A stretch of DNA of 64,000 nucleotides from an uncultured Collinsella sp. (GTDB taxonomy: Bacteria > Actinomycetota > Coriobacteriia > Coriobacteriales > Coriobacteriaceae), in NCBI GenBank assembly GCA_900541785.1, contig UQKY01000002.1, forward strand, positions 1-64,000, in the 5' to 3' direction. Numbering within the stretch: position 1 is the first letter of the stretch; every line of letters starts with the position of its first letter. Below are positions 1 through 9,704 of this stretch, in pieces. The notes under the pieces were generated by a model that saw only the letters and a list, made by a program, of their open reading frames with translations, was not told the DNA's origin and searched no databases. The position numbers were made by a program, and so were the translations under genes.

Positions 1-185
1 AGAACACAGCACATAACGGCGAGATTGTCGTAGCTTTGATTGATGATTCCGCTACGGTCAAGACATTCTACAAGGAGCAGGGGCGCGTGCGCTTGCAGCC
101 CGAGAACGACACTATGGAGCCCATCTATGCGACGAACCCCGTTATTTTGGGTAAGGTTGTCGGATTAATGCGCCGGTTCTCGTAA
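1..185 (+). CDS. lexA: LexA repressor, C-terminal fragment
   Basis: Only the last 60 codons lie in the window (frame begins at base 3). They form the end of the S24 self-cleaving peptidase domain. The segment [19 protein letters not shown] holds the catalytic lysine of the Ser-Lys dyad (in VKTF), followed by the conserved LQPEN and the C-terminal [10 protein letters not shown] strand. LexA represses the SOS regulon and cleaves itself when RecA filaments form. A matching LexA box lies in the recA promoter at 9713-9726. The stop overlaps the next start by one base (TAATG), so the downstream gene is probably co-transcribed with lexA. Confidence 0.93.
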   Translation, partial: NTAHNGEIVVALIDDSATVKTFYKEQGRVRLQPENDTMEPIYATNPVILGKVVGLMRRFS

Positions 186-889
186 TGCAAAAACGCATCA
201 CCATATTTGATACGGTCCGCGGGTTTACGATGCTGTCGATGGCAGGTTTTCACGCCTGCTACGATTTGGCCTACCTATATGGATGGGATATGCCATGGTT
301 TACCGAAACGGTTTTCCAAGATATCTGGCGCGCTAGTATCAGCTGGGTATTTTTGTTTCTCGCCGGTTGGATGTGCACGCTCTCGCGTAATAACGGTAAG
401 CGCGCCCTCAAATATGCAGCCGCAGCCTTGATCGTATGGATGGCAACTACACTGGTATCAGTCGACGATTCGGTAAACTTTGGCATCATTTATTGCATGG
501 CGGCGTGCACCGCGGTGGTTGCACTCACCCGTCCGTTACTCCAAAAATTACCGGGCTCGTGGGGCATCGCAGCGTGCCTTATTCTATTTGCCCTAACCTG
601 GGGCATTCCAAAAGCGGTCTACCCACTCCCCTACCTGGCATGGCTTGGATTCCCGGGCCCGAGTTTTGTTTCGGGAGATTACTATCCGCTCATTCCGTTT
701 GTCTTTATGTACCTTACCGGCTTTTTTGCAGCCCAGGCGGCACAAGCGTCAAGCCTCGAAGCGCCAGCATGGGCGTACGCTAATCCCATCCCGGCGCTCG
801 CGGTCCTCGGTCGGCATGCCTTACCGTTCTACCTGCTTCACCAGCCTGTCATTCTAGGCGTGCTAGAGCTCGTTTATTCCGTACGATAG
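185..889 (+). CDS. DUF1624 / HGSNAT-catalytic-like membrane protein
   Basis: A 234-residue, highly hydrophobic protein with about seven membrane segments. It begins with ITIFDTVRGFTMLSMAGFHA, the opening signature of DUF1624 (heparan-alpha-glucosaminide N-acetyltransferase-like) proteins, where RG and a membrane His are conserved. A second His lies near the end (FYLLHQPVI). Family members are thought to move acetyl groups across the membrane; the substrate here is unknown. The start overlaps the lexA stop (TAATG), suggesting an SOS-linked unit. Its 3' end overlaps the convergent hflX by 16 bases. Confidence 0.8.
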   Translation: MQKRITIFDTVRGFTMLSMAGFHACYDLAYLYGWDMPWFTETVFQDIWRASISWVFLFLAGWMCTLSRNNGKRALKYAAAALIVWMATTLVSVDDSVNFGIIYCMAACTAVVALTRPLLQKLPGSWGIAACLILFALTWGIPKAVYPLPYLAWLGFPGPSFVSGDYYPLIPFVFMYLTGFFAAQAAQASSLEAPAWAYANPIPALAVLGRHALPFYLLHQPVILGVLELVYSVR

Positions 890-2163
890 CGCTCAAGACG
901 CGGCGCGATTCGGGCCGGCAACTTCACCACAATGCGAACGCCGTCCTCGAGATATTCCTCATGCAGGAGGGTTCCCTGCTCATGCACCAGCGTAATGAGG
1001 GCGCCCTCGCGATACGGGATATCGGCGGAGAGCAACACATCGGTGGCGGCTGCCTCACGAGCAATACGGTCAACGAGATCGTCGAGCCCCTCGCCCGTCT
1101 GGGCCGAGAACAACACGGCCTCGGGATAGCGACGATGGAAACTCAATCGATCGACGCTATCGAGTAGGTCGATTTTATTGAACACCGTAAACGTCAAACG
1201 CTCGCCGGCACCGATCTCGTCAAGAACGCGATCGACTGCCTCGAGCTGGCGCTCGTAGTCCTCGTCAGAGGCATCCACAACTTTAAGGATCAGGTCGGCA
1301 CCAAGGACCTCAGACAGCGTGGACTTAAAGGCATCAACGAGACCATGCGGTAGCTTTTGAATAAAACCAACGGTATCAGTAATGGTCATGCCACGACCAC
1401 CGGGCAAGCGATACGAGCGCGTCGTCGGATCGAGCGTGGCAAACAATTTGTCCTGCGAAAGCACCGTAGACCCGGTCAGGCGATTGAGCAACGTCGACTT
1501 ACCGGCATTGGTATAACCGGCTAAGGCAACGCGAAACGCAGGCGACTCGATACGACTCTTTGACTGGACATCGCGGCGCTGTTCAACCTGCTTAAGCTCG
1601 CGACGAAGCGCGGCAATCTTGTTGCGAATCAAACGTCGGTCAACCTCGAGCTGGCTTTCGCCCTGGCCAAAGCGCGAACCAATGCCACCGCGTGTCTGCT
1701 CTTTAGCAAGATGGCTCCACATACCGCGCAAGCGAGGCAACAGATACTGCAATTGGGCTAGCTGCACCTGCAGGCGGCCCTCACGAGTCTGAGCGTGCAG
1801 GCCAAAGATATCGAGAATCAACGCCGTACGGTCGATAATCTTAACCGGTTCGCCCACGGCTTTCTCAAGATACGACTGCTGCGAGGGCGTTAAATCGTCG
1901 TCGAAGATAACAACATCGGCATCCATTCGATGCACAAGCCCGCAAAGCTCCTCAACCTTACCGGAGCCGATAAACGATTTTGGATACGGTTTAACCAGAC
2001 GCTGTGACAAACGCGCCAGACACTGGGCGCCAGCCGTATGGGCAAGGCGCTCAAGCTCGTCAAGCGAGCGATCGAGCGGCCAGGCGTTATCGCGCCACTC
2101 AACTCCGACAAGAACGGCACGTTCGGGCTCAGGCGCCGTGGGAACGAGGGGAAACCGAGCCAT
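874..2163 (-). CDS. hflX: GTPase HflX
   Basis: A 429-residue ribosome-associated GTPase. The N-terminal HflX domain (about residues 20-130) carries the FIGSGKVEEL and FDDDLTPSQQ motifs. A helical linker (around residues 150-205) is followed by the G domain with Walker A GYTNAGKST, switch/G3 DTVGFIQKLP and G4 NKID. HflX splits stalled or inactive 70S ribosomes under stress. Its ATG overlaps the miaA stop by one base (TAATG), so it is the last gene of the rny-spoVS-miaB-miaA-hflX unit. Confidence 0.95.
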   Translation of the reverse strand: MARFPLVPTAPEPERAVLVGVEWRDNAWPLDRSLDELERLAHTAGAQCLARLSQRLVKPYPKSFIGSGKVEELCGLVHRMDADVVIFDDDLTPSQQSYLEKAVGEPVKIIDRTALILDIFGLHAQTREGRLQVQLAQLQYLLPRLRGMWSHLAKEQTRGGIGSRFGQGESQLEVDRRLIRNKIAALRRELKQVEQRRDVQSKSRIESPAFRVALAGYTNAGKSTLLNRLTGSTVLSQDKLFATLDPTTRSYRLPGGRGMTITDTVGFIQKLPHGLVDAFKSTLSEVLGADLILKVVDASDEDYERQLEAVDRVLDEIGAGERLTFTVFNKIDLLDSVDRLSFHRRYPEAVLFSAQTGEGLDDLVDRIAREAAATDVLLSADIPYREGALITLVHEQGTLLHEEYLEDGVRIVVKLPARIAPRLERYRTE

Positions 2164-3101
2164 TAGACCGCCTCGATACGGTGAAGGATATCCTCAACGA
2201 CCTCATCGATCGTAAGCTCGTCCATATCAAACCACACGATACGGTCATCGCGTTTAAACCACGAAAGCTGACGCTTGGCATAGCGGCGCGAACGCGTCTT
2301 GATGAGTTCGCGAGCCTCATCCATAGAAATCACGCCGTTAAAGGCATCGATAATCTCTTTATAGCCAATCGCCTGCATCGAAGTCAGGGCATCTCCCAGC
2401 CCCTGGTCCATAAGACCGCGAACCTCATCAACAAGACCCTGCTCAAACATCAGATTGACGCGAAGGTTAATGCGCTCATAAAGCGCCTCGCGATTACGCA
2501 TCAATCCAAACCACAGAGCGTGATAATGCTCGCGCGGAACACTAAACTGCGACTTTTGCTGCGCGTAGGACACACCATCATCGTGCATTTCGAGCGCGCG
2601 AATCACGCGACGAACATTATGGAGGTGGATGACCGCAGCGGACTCGGGGTCACGCTCGGCAAGCAGCGCGTGCAGCGCTTCCTCGCCAATGCGTTCGGCA
2701 AGCTCCTGATACCCCGCGCGGCGATCGTCCTCAAGCTCGCCTGAGGGAAAATCCATTTCATCCAGGGCGGCCTTGAGATACAGGCCTGTGCCCCCGCAAA
2801 ACACCGGTAGGCGGCCCTCGCCCAGCAAGCGCTCAACATGCACACGAGCGTCTGCCTGATACAGCGCTGCAGAATATGCAACGCCCGGTTCAACAATATC
2901 GACCAGGCGTAGAGGCGCCGTGCACTCCTCGGGTGCCATCTTGGCAGTGCCGATATCCATACCTCGATAGATTTGCATCGCGTCACACGACAGCACTTCG
3001 GACGAAAGACGAGCCGCCAAACGATCTGCGACATCACTTTTGCCAACCGCGGTCGGACCGACAATCGCAACGGCGGAAAGGCCTGCCCCGGGAGAAATCA
3101 T
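2163..3101 (-). CDS. miaA: tRNA dimethylallyltransferase MiaA
   Basis: Transfers a dimethylallyl group from DMAPP to N6 of A37 in tRNAs reading UNN codons. The P-loop GPTAVGKS is at the N terminus, followed by DAMQIYRGMDIGTAK (substrate-binding region), the CGGTGLY motif and a C-terminal TRRYAKRQLSWF-like segment. The ATG at 3101 was chosen (312 residues) because it overlaps the miaB stop as TAATG. A longer frame to 3140 would add 13 non-conserved residues and overlap miaB by 40 bases. The product is the substrate of MiaB, encoded just upstream. Confidence 0.95.
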   Translation of the reverse strand: MISPGAGLSAVAIVGPTAVGKSDVADRLAARLSSEVLSCDAMQIYRGMDIGTAKMAPEECTAPLRLVDIVEPGVAYSAALYQADARVHVERLLGEGRLPVFCGGTGLYLKAALDEMDFPSGELEDDRRAGYQELAERIGEEALHALLAERDPESAAVIHLHNVRRVIRALEMHDDGVSYAQQKSQFSVPREHYHALWFGLMRNREALYERINLRVNLMFEQGLVDEVRGLMDQGLGDALTSMQAIGYKEIIDAFNGVISMDEARELIKTRSRRYAKRQLSWFKRDDRIVWFDMDELTIDEVVEDILHRIEAV

Positions 3102-4471
3102 TAGCGCGGCTCGCCCACAACGGATCCGGACAGATACCACGTCTTGGCAACGTCGATGTCAACATCGACAATCTTGCCAATCAACTGATCGATGCTGTAG
3201 CCCGCGGGAATCGGTGCATGAACGGTCTGATTCTTAGGACTCTTGCCCAGCAGCACCGCGTCATTCTTTTTGCTCGTACCCTCAATAAGCGCCGGCACAA
3301 CGGTATGGAGCTCACCTTGGTTATACTCGTGCGCTGTGGTCTCGATAACCTTCACCAGACGGTTGAAGCGCTCAAGAATCACCTCATGCGGCGTGGGATC
3401 ATCAATCTCGGCTGCCGGAGTACCGGCGCGCTTGGAATAGATAAACGTATAGGCCTGAGCATAACGGACCGTCTCGGCAAGCGAGAGCGTCTGCTCAAAG
3501 TCTTCCTCGGTCTCGCCGGGGAAGCCAACGATGATATCGGTCGAAAGCGCGATATCGGGCATGCGATTGCGGATGCGATCGACAAGCCCCAGATAGTCTT
3601 CGCGCGTATAGCGACGATTCATCTCTTTAAGGATGCGCGTCGAGCCCGATTGAACTGCCAGGTGCAGCTGCGGCATGACGGCAGGCGTCTCGGCCATAGC
3701 GTCGATAGTCTCGGGCAGCAGGTCTTTGGGGTGTGAGGAAGTAAAGAAGATGCGCTCTACACCCGTATCGCCCACGGCACGCAACAGGTCGGCAAAGCGC
3801 GGCTTGCCAAACAGATCGCGACCATAGGAGTTGACGTTTTGACCCAAAAGCGTGATCTCGCGCACGCCCTGGCGTACGAGACCGGTGACCTCGTCGACAA
3901 TCTCCTCGAAAGGGCGGCTCTTTTCGCGACCGCGCACATACGGCACGATGCAATAGGTGCAGAAGTTATTACAGCCCGTCATAATGGGGACCCAGGCGTG
4001 ATACTGGGTCTCACGATGCCACGGCATGCTCATAGCATCCGTGTCCTCGTGTTCATTGGTACGAATATGACGCTTGCCGTCCAAGAACGCCTCGGCAATG
4101 AGCTCGGCAACATGCGCGATGGAATGCGTGCCAAAGATAACATTGACGTTATCGACATTGGTGAGCAGACCCTCGCCGTCGCGCTGCGCGATACAGCCGC
4201 CCACGGCGACCACACGCTTGCCCGAGGGCGAAGGCGGGAGGCTCTTACAAGAGTTGCACTGACCGTACAGACGGGTGTCAGCGGCCTCGCGAACGCAGCA
4301 CGTCATGAACACGACAATGTCAGCATGCTCCGGATCGAGCGCCATGAGACAGCCATACGAGTCGAGCAGGCCACTCACACGCTCGGAGTCGTGCTGATTC
4401 ATCTGGCAGCCAAAGGTGCGGATAAAGTAGGTTTTACCGGCAAGAATATCGCGTACGGAACCCTGGTCCAT
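3101..4471 (-). CDS. miaB: tRNA-2-methylthio-N6-dimethylallyladenosine synthase MiaB
   Basis: A radical-SAM methylthiotransferase that converts i6A37 to ms2i6A37. The N-terminal UPF0004 domain starts TFGCQMNQHDSER, with cluster cysteines in TFGCQ, TCCVRE and VGGCIAQ. The radical SAM motif CNNFCTYCIVPYVRG follows, then a C-terminal TRAM domain. ATG 4471 (456 residues) has an AGGA upstream. The frame is open to a TTG at 4522, but those 17 residues are not MiaB-like. It directly precedes miaA in the same transcript. Confidence 0.95.
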   Translation of the reverse strand: MDQGSVRDILAGKTYFIRTFGCQMNQHDSERVSGLLDSYGCLMALDPEHADIVVFMTCCVREAADTRLYGQCNSCKSLPPSPSGKRVVAVGGCIAQRDGEGLLTNVDNVNVIFGTHSIAHVAELIAEAFLDGKRHIRTNEHEDTDAMSMPWHRETQYHAWVPIMTGCNNFCTYCIVPYVRGREKSRPFEEIVDEVTGLVRQGVREITLLGQNVNSYGRDLFGKPRFADLLRAVGDTGVERIFFTSSHPKDLLPETIDAMAETPAVMPQLHLAVQSGSTRILKEMNRRYTREDYLGLVDRIRNRMPDIALSTDIIVGFPGETEEDFEQTLSLAETVRYAQAYTFIYSKRAGTPAAEIDDPTPHEVILERFNRLVKVIETTAHEYNQGELHTVVPALIEGTSKKNDAVLLGKSPKNQTVHAPIPAGYSIDQLIGKIVDVDIDVAKTWYLSGSVVGEPR

Positions 4472-4534
4472 GTGTATAAGTCCTAACGAAGTGGAATAGG
4501 CGGAATCAAAGAGCGCGGGCAAAGAGCAAACACG

Positions 4535-4852
4535 CTAGGCCACAGGTTTAACGTCGTCCATCACAACGTTATCCATAGCAGCTCGATTAATCTGATGAAC
4601 GTAAATAGAAAGACGGATGGCCGTGCGCGACTCCCCGTTGATGAGGATGTCGGAGAACACCGGCGCGCAGGAAATATCAAACCCGGTTGGAATCAAAAAA
4701 CCGCGTGCAATGGCCACGGCCTTGATGGCCTGGTTGACGGCACCCGCGCCGACACACTGGATATTGACGGGGACACCATCTTTGACCATGCCGGCAATGG
4801 CGCCGGCAACGGACGCGGGCGATGATTTGCTTGATACCTTCAGGCAATCCAT
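4535..4852 (-). CDS. spoVS: Stage V sporulation protein S (SpoVS) family
   Basis: A 105-residue Alba-like small protein. It matches SpoVS closely: LKVSSKSSPASVAGAIAG, then GAGAVNQAIKAVAIARGF, then a SRTAIRLSIY strand. The ATG at 4852 follows a strong AGGAG. In Bacillus SpoVS affects septation and spore coat development, but family members are common in non-sporulating bacteria and are probably nucleic-acid binding. Here it lies between a GHKL ATPase with rny upstream and miaB downstream. Compared with Bacillus SpoVS it has about 18 extra C-terminal residues (from VHQINRAAMDNV on). Confidence 0.92.
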   Translation of the reverse strand: MDCLKVSSKSSPASVAGAIAGMVKDGVPVNIQCVGAGAVNQAIKAVAIARGFLIPTGFDISCAPVFSDILINGESRTAIRLSIYVHQINRAAMDNVVMDDVKPVA

Positions 4853-4926
4853 GAAGAAACTCCTGCGTTTAAAAGTACGTTTTAACTGCAATAACTGTAT
4901 CGTACCGAACGGACTCGGTAAAGATG

Positions 4927-6012
4927 CTATTCCTCTTTGGCAAGATCGAACGTCACGGTAATACGATCACGCGAAACACGAATCTTGGGGTCGCCGCAAA
5001 GGTTGAGATAGTACCGCGATGCAAGATCATTAAAGTCGCGCTCGACGGCTCGCGAGAACTGCGCCATGTCGTCCTTGGCGATACGCAACCCGCGACGATC
5101 CTTGGCAAGATCAACCGGAGCAGACGCATGTGAGGAAGAATCGCGCTCGCGTAGCAGGCGTGCGGTCACACCGCGAACGGGCTTAATCTGGCCCGCCAAG
5201 ATACGATGTGCCGTGCGCTCGGACATCTCAAGGCCCAAACCCGAACAGATACGGATAAAGTCTTCCGCATCCGAAGCAAGACCCAGGCGATCGACCACGG
5301 GAAGCTCGGCTTCGTCATCGATAAACAAAAGACGAGAAGCATCGAGACGGCTGGACGCCTGTGCATGCAGCGTCGCGGCGATCTCGGACGGAGACCCCAG
5401 ATAGACATCACAGGCGCGCAGCTCCTCGAGGGCAAACTCACAGGCGGCGCGAATGATGTTGTGAGGGCCGCGGGCGCAGACATAGTGACCGTCCTCGTCC
5501 TTCACGGCCTGAGGCCAGCTGGACTGATCGGCGCGCTCGCCAAGGCGGTCGGTAGCGACGCTCACTTTAAAAACCGAGCCAAGGTCAACATCCGACGCGA
5601 CAACACATGCCTCGTCGGTGTTCTGCTTAATCGAGAACAATGCCATACCTCGACCGTGAACGCCCCAACGATCCATCTTCATGCTCTCGAGCTTGGAAGT
5701 AACGCGGGCATCGAAGATGCGCTCCTGCATATCCTGCGGCACACCCGAGCCGTTATCCAGAAAGACGAGCGTACGGACGCCATCTTCCTTGGTCGTAGCG
5801 AGATAGACCTTGTCGGCGCCGGCATCACGAGCGTTGCGCAGCATTTCAATGACAATATCCTCGACATGCTGAATGTCGTGCTTTGCCTGGCGCCGTTCAG
5901 CCTCCGAAACGCGGAGGCGGACATACCCCTCGCCAAGGTTCTCCTCGACGCGAAGGTTGCCCTCCCCCGACATCGACGCGATAAATGAGATGAGCTCGTT
6001 CGCGTCGTTCAT
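4927..6012 (-). CDS. GHKL-family ATP-binding protein
   Basis: A 361-residue protein whose first half is a Bergerat-fold ATPase domain. It shows the N box EDIVIEMLRNARDAGAD, the G1 box DNGSGVP and the G2 box GVHGRGMALFS, as in MutL, Hsp90 and histidine kinases. No phosphoacceptor His, MutL linker or membrane segment is visible. The C-terminal half (about 180 residues) has no motif I recognise. It starts one base after the rny stop and lies upstream of spoVS, so all three are probably co-transcribed. The function is unknown; RNA metabolism or cell cycle is a guess from context. Confidence 0.75.
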   Translation of the reverse strand: MNDANELISFIASMSGEGNLRVEENLGEGYVRLRVSEAERRQAKHDIQHVEDIVIEMLRNARDAGADKVYLATTKEDGVRTLVFLDNGSGVPQDMQERIFDARVTSKLESMKMDRWGVHGRGMALFSIKQNTDEACVVASDVDLGSVFKVSVATDRLGERADQSSWPQAVKDEDGHYVCARGPHNIIRAACEFALEELRACDVYLGSPSEIAATLHAQASSRLDASRLLFIDDEAELPVVDRLGLASDAEDFIRICSGLGLEMSERTAHRILAGQIKPVRGVTARLLRERDSSSHASAPVDLAKDRRGLRIAKDDMAQFSRAVERDFNDLASRYYLNLCGDPKIRVSRDRITVTFDLAKEE

Positions 6013-6013
6013 G

Positions 6014-7564
6014 TTATTTAGCGATATCGACAGCGCGACTCTCGCGAATCACGACGACGCGCACCTGACCGGGATACTCCATCTCTTCCTCGATTTGATG
6101 GGCGATGTCATGAGCCAAGACCGTGGACTGAGCATCGGAAATCTTGTCCGGCTGAACCATGACGTGGACCTCGCGACCAGCCTGCATGGCATAGGTACGC
6201 TCGACGCCGTCATGGGAATTGGCGATCTCCTCGAGCTTCTCAAGGCGTTTGATGTAATTCTCGGCCGATTCGCGACGGGCACCGGGGCGAGAGGCAGAAA
6301 CGGCATCGGCAGCCTGGACCAGAACATCGAGCACCGTGTTGGGGTCGACGTCGGCGTGATGGGCCTCGATAGCGTGAACGATAACGGGCTTCTCGCCATA
6401 GCGACGGGCGAGCTCGGCGCCGATAACGGCATGCGGACCCTCGACGTCATGGTCGATAGCCTTACCAAGATCGTGCAGCAGGCCGGCACGCTTGGCGGTC
6501 ACAACGTCCAGGCCAAGCTCGGAAGCCATCACGCCGCACAGGTCGGAAACCTCGAGGGAATGCTGGAGCACGTTCTGGCCAAACGAGGTGCGGTAGCGCA
6601 GAGCGCCCAGGGTCTTAACGATCTCGGGATGCAGATCGTGGATACCGGTATCGAAGGCAGCCTGTTCGCCAGCCTCGCGCACGCGCTGCTGAACCAAGTC
6701 GGCGGCCTTGTGATACATCTCCTCGATACGGGCAGGATGAATGCGGCCGTCAGCAATAAGGTTCTCGAGGGCGACGCGGGCGGTCTCGCGACGGACCGGA
6801 TCGAAGCTCGAAAGCACGACGGTCTCGGGCGTATCATCGATCACCAGGTTGACGCCGGAAACCTGCTCAAAGGTACGGATGTTGCGACCCTCGCGGCCGA
6901 TGATGCGACCCTTGAGGTCATCGGAAGGAATGTGCACGGAGGTAACGGTGACCTCGGCGGTGTGGTCGGCGGCACAACGCTGAATCGCCAGGGAGAGAAT
7001 CTCCTGAGCGGTCTTGTGGCACTCGGCGCGGACCTGCTGCTCGGACTCGCGGATGATCGTGGCTGCCTCGTGGGTAACCTCGCCGCGAACCTTGTCGAGG
7101 AGCTCCTTGTGAGCGTCCTCACGGGTCAGGTCGGCGATGCGCTCGAGCTCCGAGGTCTGCTTGGCGCAGAGCTCCTCAAGCTCGCGGGAGCGCTTCTCGA
7201 CCTGGCCAGCCTGGCTGGACAGCTGATGCTCACGCTTGTCGAGGGCATCGTTGCGGCGATCGAGGGACTCCTCGCGCTGCATCACACGGTTCTCGAGCGT
7301 ACGAATCTCGCTCTTACGCTGCTTGTCCTCGGCCTCGGCAGCCTGCTTATTCTTGATGATCTCTTCCTTTGCCTCAAGCAGAGCCTCTTTTTTGAGGGTC
7401 TCGGCCTGACGCTTTGCATCACCGATTAGGGACTCAGCCTGTGCGTGAGCCGACTGGATCTTTTCGTCGGCCTCGTGAAGACTACCCTGCTTGGCGGTGC
7501 GCATGTAGGCAATGGCGGCGATGGCACCCAAAACGATGCCAACGAGCGCTGCGATAATAGGCAT
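6014..7564 (-). CDS. rny: Ribonuclease Y
   Basis: A membrane-anchored endoribonuclease of 516 residues that initiates mRNA decay. It has an N-terminal membrane helix, a long charged coiled coil (about 30-190), a KH domain ([20 protein letters not shown]) and an HD domain ([16 protein letters not shown]). ATG 7564 was preferred over the in-frame GTG at 7570 because AGGAG sits five bases from the ATG but abuts the GTG. A good promoter lies at 7731-7759, giving a leader of about 160 bases. It heads the unit running to hflX. Confidence 0.96.
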   Translation of the reverse strand: MPIIAALVGIVLGAIAAIAYMRTAKQGSLHEADEKIQSAHAQAESLIGDAKRQAETLKKEALLEAKEEIIKNKQAAEAEDKQRKSEIRTLENRVMQREESLDRRNDALDKREHQLSSQAGQVEKRSRELEELCAKQTSELERIADLTREDAHKELLDKVRGEVTHEAATIIRESEQQVRAECHKTAQEILSLAIQRCAADHTAEVTVTSVHIPSDDLKGRIIGREGRNIRTFEQVSGVNLVIDDTPETVVLSSFDPVRRETARVALENLIADGRIHPARIEEMYHKAADLVQQRVREAGEQAAFDTGIHDLHPEIVKTLGALRYRTSFGQNVLQHSLEVSDLCGVMASELGLDVVTAKRAGLLHDLGKAIDHDVEGPHAVIGAELARRYGEKPVIVHAIEAHHADVDPNTVLDVLVQAADAVSASRPGARRESAENYIKRLEKLEEIANSHDGVERTYAMQAGREVHVMVQPDKISDAQSTVLAHDIAHQIEEEMEYPGQVRVVVIRESRAVDIAK

Positions 7565-7687
7565 GCTCACTCCTTTTTATGGATTCGTTACACAACAAAG
7601 CGAACCGTCCTTGCGAACGGCTCGCGACATTTGAGTAATATGGGCGCAGCTTATGCGGGTCGGATACAGATAAACATATAAACAAAC

Positions 7688-7702
7688 TCATCAAAGATGA
7701 GC
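7688..7702 (-). other. Hairpin in rny leader
   Basis: Perfect 6-bp stem CTCATC/GATGAG with a TTT loop in the transcribed leader of rny. The long leader between the promoter and the start codon is otherwise unannotated. Its role is unknown. Confidence 0.3.
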
Positions 7703-7730
7703 ACATATCACAAAGCAAATGACAGTGTTT

Positions 7731-7759
7731 ATCGTACGTTGAACCGTAACAACTGTCAA
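7731..7759 (-). promoter_or_regulatory. rny promoter
   Basis: On the minus strand TTGACA (7759-7754) is followed by a 17-base spacer and TACGAT (7736-7731). This is close to the housekeeping sigma consensus. It lies between the recX stop and the rny start and predicts a leader of about 160 bases. Confidence 0.65.
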
Positions 7760-7821
7760 ATAAATGGACCCGGTACGGCGACTAAAACGCGGTGAACGGC
7801 GGGTACGCAAACCACATGTGT

Positions 7822-8514
7822 CTAAACTGCACATTCCTCATGTTCGGCATCGAGACGCGCCTTAACGGCATCGGCGGCGATGTGGTACGAAAAGCCCTTA
7901 CCCATCAAAAACCGGACGAGCTTTTCGAATCCACGTGTCTCGGGAACACGACGCTTCGCGAGTAAAGCCGATGCGCGAGCCAAGTCGTCCTCCACGGCAA
8001 AATAATCCTCGGGATAGCCGGGGATATCATCGAGCACGACATGGCGGCGCTTGAGCTCGGTCTCAATCTTGCGCTGTCCCCAGCCACGTCGTTTGCGCTC
8101 CTCAATAAAGTACGAACAAAAGCGGTTCTCATCTAAAAAGCGATACTCAGTGGCACGCTGGACGGCGAAATCAATTGCGGGTTGGCGAAATCCGTAACGA
8201 GCGAGCTTGTCACGGACCTCACCCGTGGCATGGTCGCGGCGCGACAGCATCTCAGTCACCATGGTAAGCGCGCATTTACGCTCAATGAGCTGTACCGCTT
8301 CGCGAAACTCATCCCAATCGCAGGGAAGATCGGGGCGATTTTTAAGAAACAGGCGCGCAACACGAACAGGAATCCAGATGGATCGTTCATAACCGCCCTC
8401 GAGCTCGCAGTCGATATGTGCACAAGGCTTTTTTGATGCATACCCACTCGAGAACGAGGAGGTCGCCTTCTTATCGGGAAAGACGACCGTGGCCTCGGTC
8501 ACCGAATACGACAT
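7822..8514 (-). CDS. recX: Regulatory protein RecX
   Basis: A 230-residue RecA modulator. The helical RecX repeats include LLSRRDHATGEVRDKLARYGF-like and YRFLDENRFCSYFIEERKRRGWG, the family hallmark. A 60-residue N-terminal extension precedes the repeats. It begins 11 bases beyond the recA stop, so it is expressed with recA and should inhibit RecA filament extension. The ATG at 8514 is the only convincing start. Confidence 0.92.
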   Translation of the reverse strand: MSYSVTEATVVFPDKKATSSFSSGYASKKPCAHIDCELEGGYERSIWIPVRVARLFLKNRPDLPCDWDEFREAVQLIERKCALTMVTEMLSRRDHATGEVRDKLARYGFRQPAIDFAVQRATEYRFLDENRFCSYFIEERKRRGWGQRKIETELKRRHVVLDDIPGYPEDYFAVEDDLARASALLAKRRVPETRGFEKLVRFLMGKGFSYHIAADAVKARLDAEHEECAV

Positions 8515-8525
8515 GAGAGCATCCG

Positions 8526-9674
8526 TTACTCGTCGTCATCATCGAGCATCGCGGAGCCATCGATGGCGTAAAGCTCATCGAACTCCTCAGTTTCGGGCTG
8601 ATCGGTCAGCTCGACCTCGGACGGAGCATCGTCATCGAATTCAAGGCCGCAGGCGAGACGAACCTTATGCTCGATCTCGTCGGCACAATCGGGGTGTTCG
8701 CGCAGGAAGGCCTTTGCGGCCTCGCGACCGTTACCGAGCTTGTCCTCACCGTAAGCAAACCAAGAGCCCATCTTTTTGCAGATACCGCACTCGACGGCCA
8801 TGTCCAGAATCGAGCCCTCCTTAGAGATGCCCGTGCCGTACATGATGTCGAACTCGGCAGAGCGGAACGGAGCGGCCACCTTGTTCTTAACGACCTTGGC
8901 ACGCACGCGATTGCCAATGACCTCGTCCTTGAGCTTAATGCTGTCGATGCGGCGAATATCGATACGCACCGACGAGAAGAACTTGAGGGCGCGGCCGCCC
9001 GTCGTAGTCTCGGGGTTGCCGAACATGACGCCGATCTTCTCGCGCAGCTGGTTAATGAAGATGCAGGTCGTTTTAGATTTGGCGAGCGAACCGGCGAGTT
9101 TACGGAGCGCCTGGCTCATCAGACGGGCTTGAAGGCCGACCGTAGTATCGCCGATCTCGCCCTCGATCTCGGCACGCGGAGTCAAAGCGGCGACGGAGTC
9201 GACGACGATGGCGTCGATGGCGCCAGAGCGCACGAGCATGTCGACGATCTCGAGCGCCTGCTCGCCCGTATCGGGCTGGGAAATGAGGACCTCATCGATA
9301 TCCACGCCGATACGCGCGGCATACGTGGGGTCGAGCGCGTGCTCGGCATCAATAAATGCCACGACACCGCCCATAGCCTGGGCCTCTGCCAAAATCTCGA
9401 GCGAAAGCGTTGTCTTACCGGAGGACTCGGGACCGTAAATCTCGACGATACGGCCGCGCGGCACGCCGCCGATGCCCAGAGCGGCATCGAGGGCCAGGGC
9501 GCCCGTGGGAATGGCCTCGACCTCGAGCTCGGGACCACCGTCGCCGTACCTCATGATGGAACCCTGGCCGAATTTCTTCTCGATCTCGGCCTTGGTGGTG
9601 GCGATCATCTCATCGCGCTCTTTACCCGTCGTGCGAGCATGAACGGTACGTACGGGACCTGAATTCTTGGCCAT
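8526..9674 (-). CDS. recA: Recombinase RecA
   Basis: A DNA strand-exchange ATPase and coprotease for LexA, 382 residues. It has Walker [10 protein letters not shown], the [14 protein letters not shown] region, MAW-like DNA-binding segments, the conserved [20 protein letters not shown] and an acidic C-terminal tail. ATG 9674 (MAKNSGP) follows a GGAGGG; an upstream in-frame TTG is not preceded by a Shine-Dalgarno sequence. A LexA-box promoter lies just upstream, and a second regulatory array lies at 9765-9803. It is co-transcribed with recX. Confidence 0.97.
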   Translation of the reverse strand: MAKNSGPVRTVHARTTGKERDEMIATTKAEIEKKFGQGSIMRYGDGGPELEVEAIPTGALALDAALGIGGVPRGRIVEIYGPESSGKTTLSLEILAEAQAMGGVVAFIDAEHALDPTYAARIGVDIDEVLISQPDTGEQALEIVDMLVRSGAIDAIVVDSVAALTPRAEIEGEIGDTTVGLQARLMSQALRKLAGSLAKSKTTCIFINQLREKIGVMFGNPETTTGGRALKFFSSVRIDIRRIDSIKLKDEVIGNRVRAKVVKNKVAAPFRSAEFDIMYGTGISKEGSILDMAVECGICKKMGSWFAYGEDKLGNGREAAKAFLREHPDCADEIEHKVRLACGLEFDDDAPSEVELTDQPETEEFDELYAIDGSAMLDDDDE

Positions 9675-9704
9675 GAATAGCCCTCCTCTTAACAACCTGC
9701 ATCG

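Noticed and set aside
4535..4852. SpoVS as evidence that the organism sporulates
   Set aside because: SpoVS is widespread in non-spore-formers and no other sporulation-specific gene is in the window.
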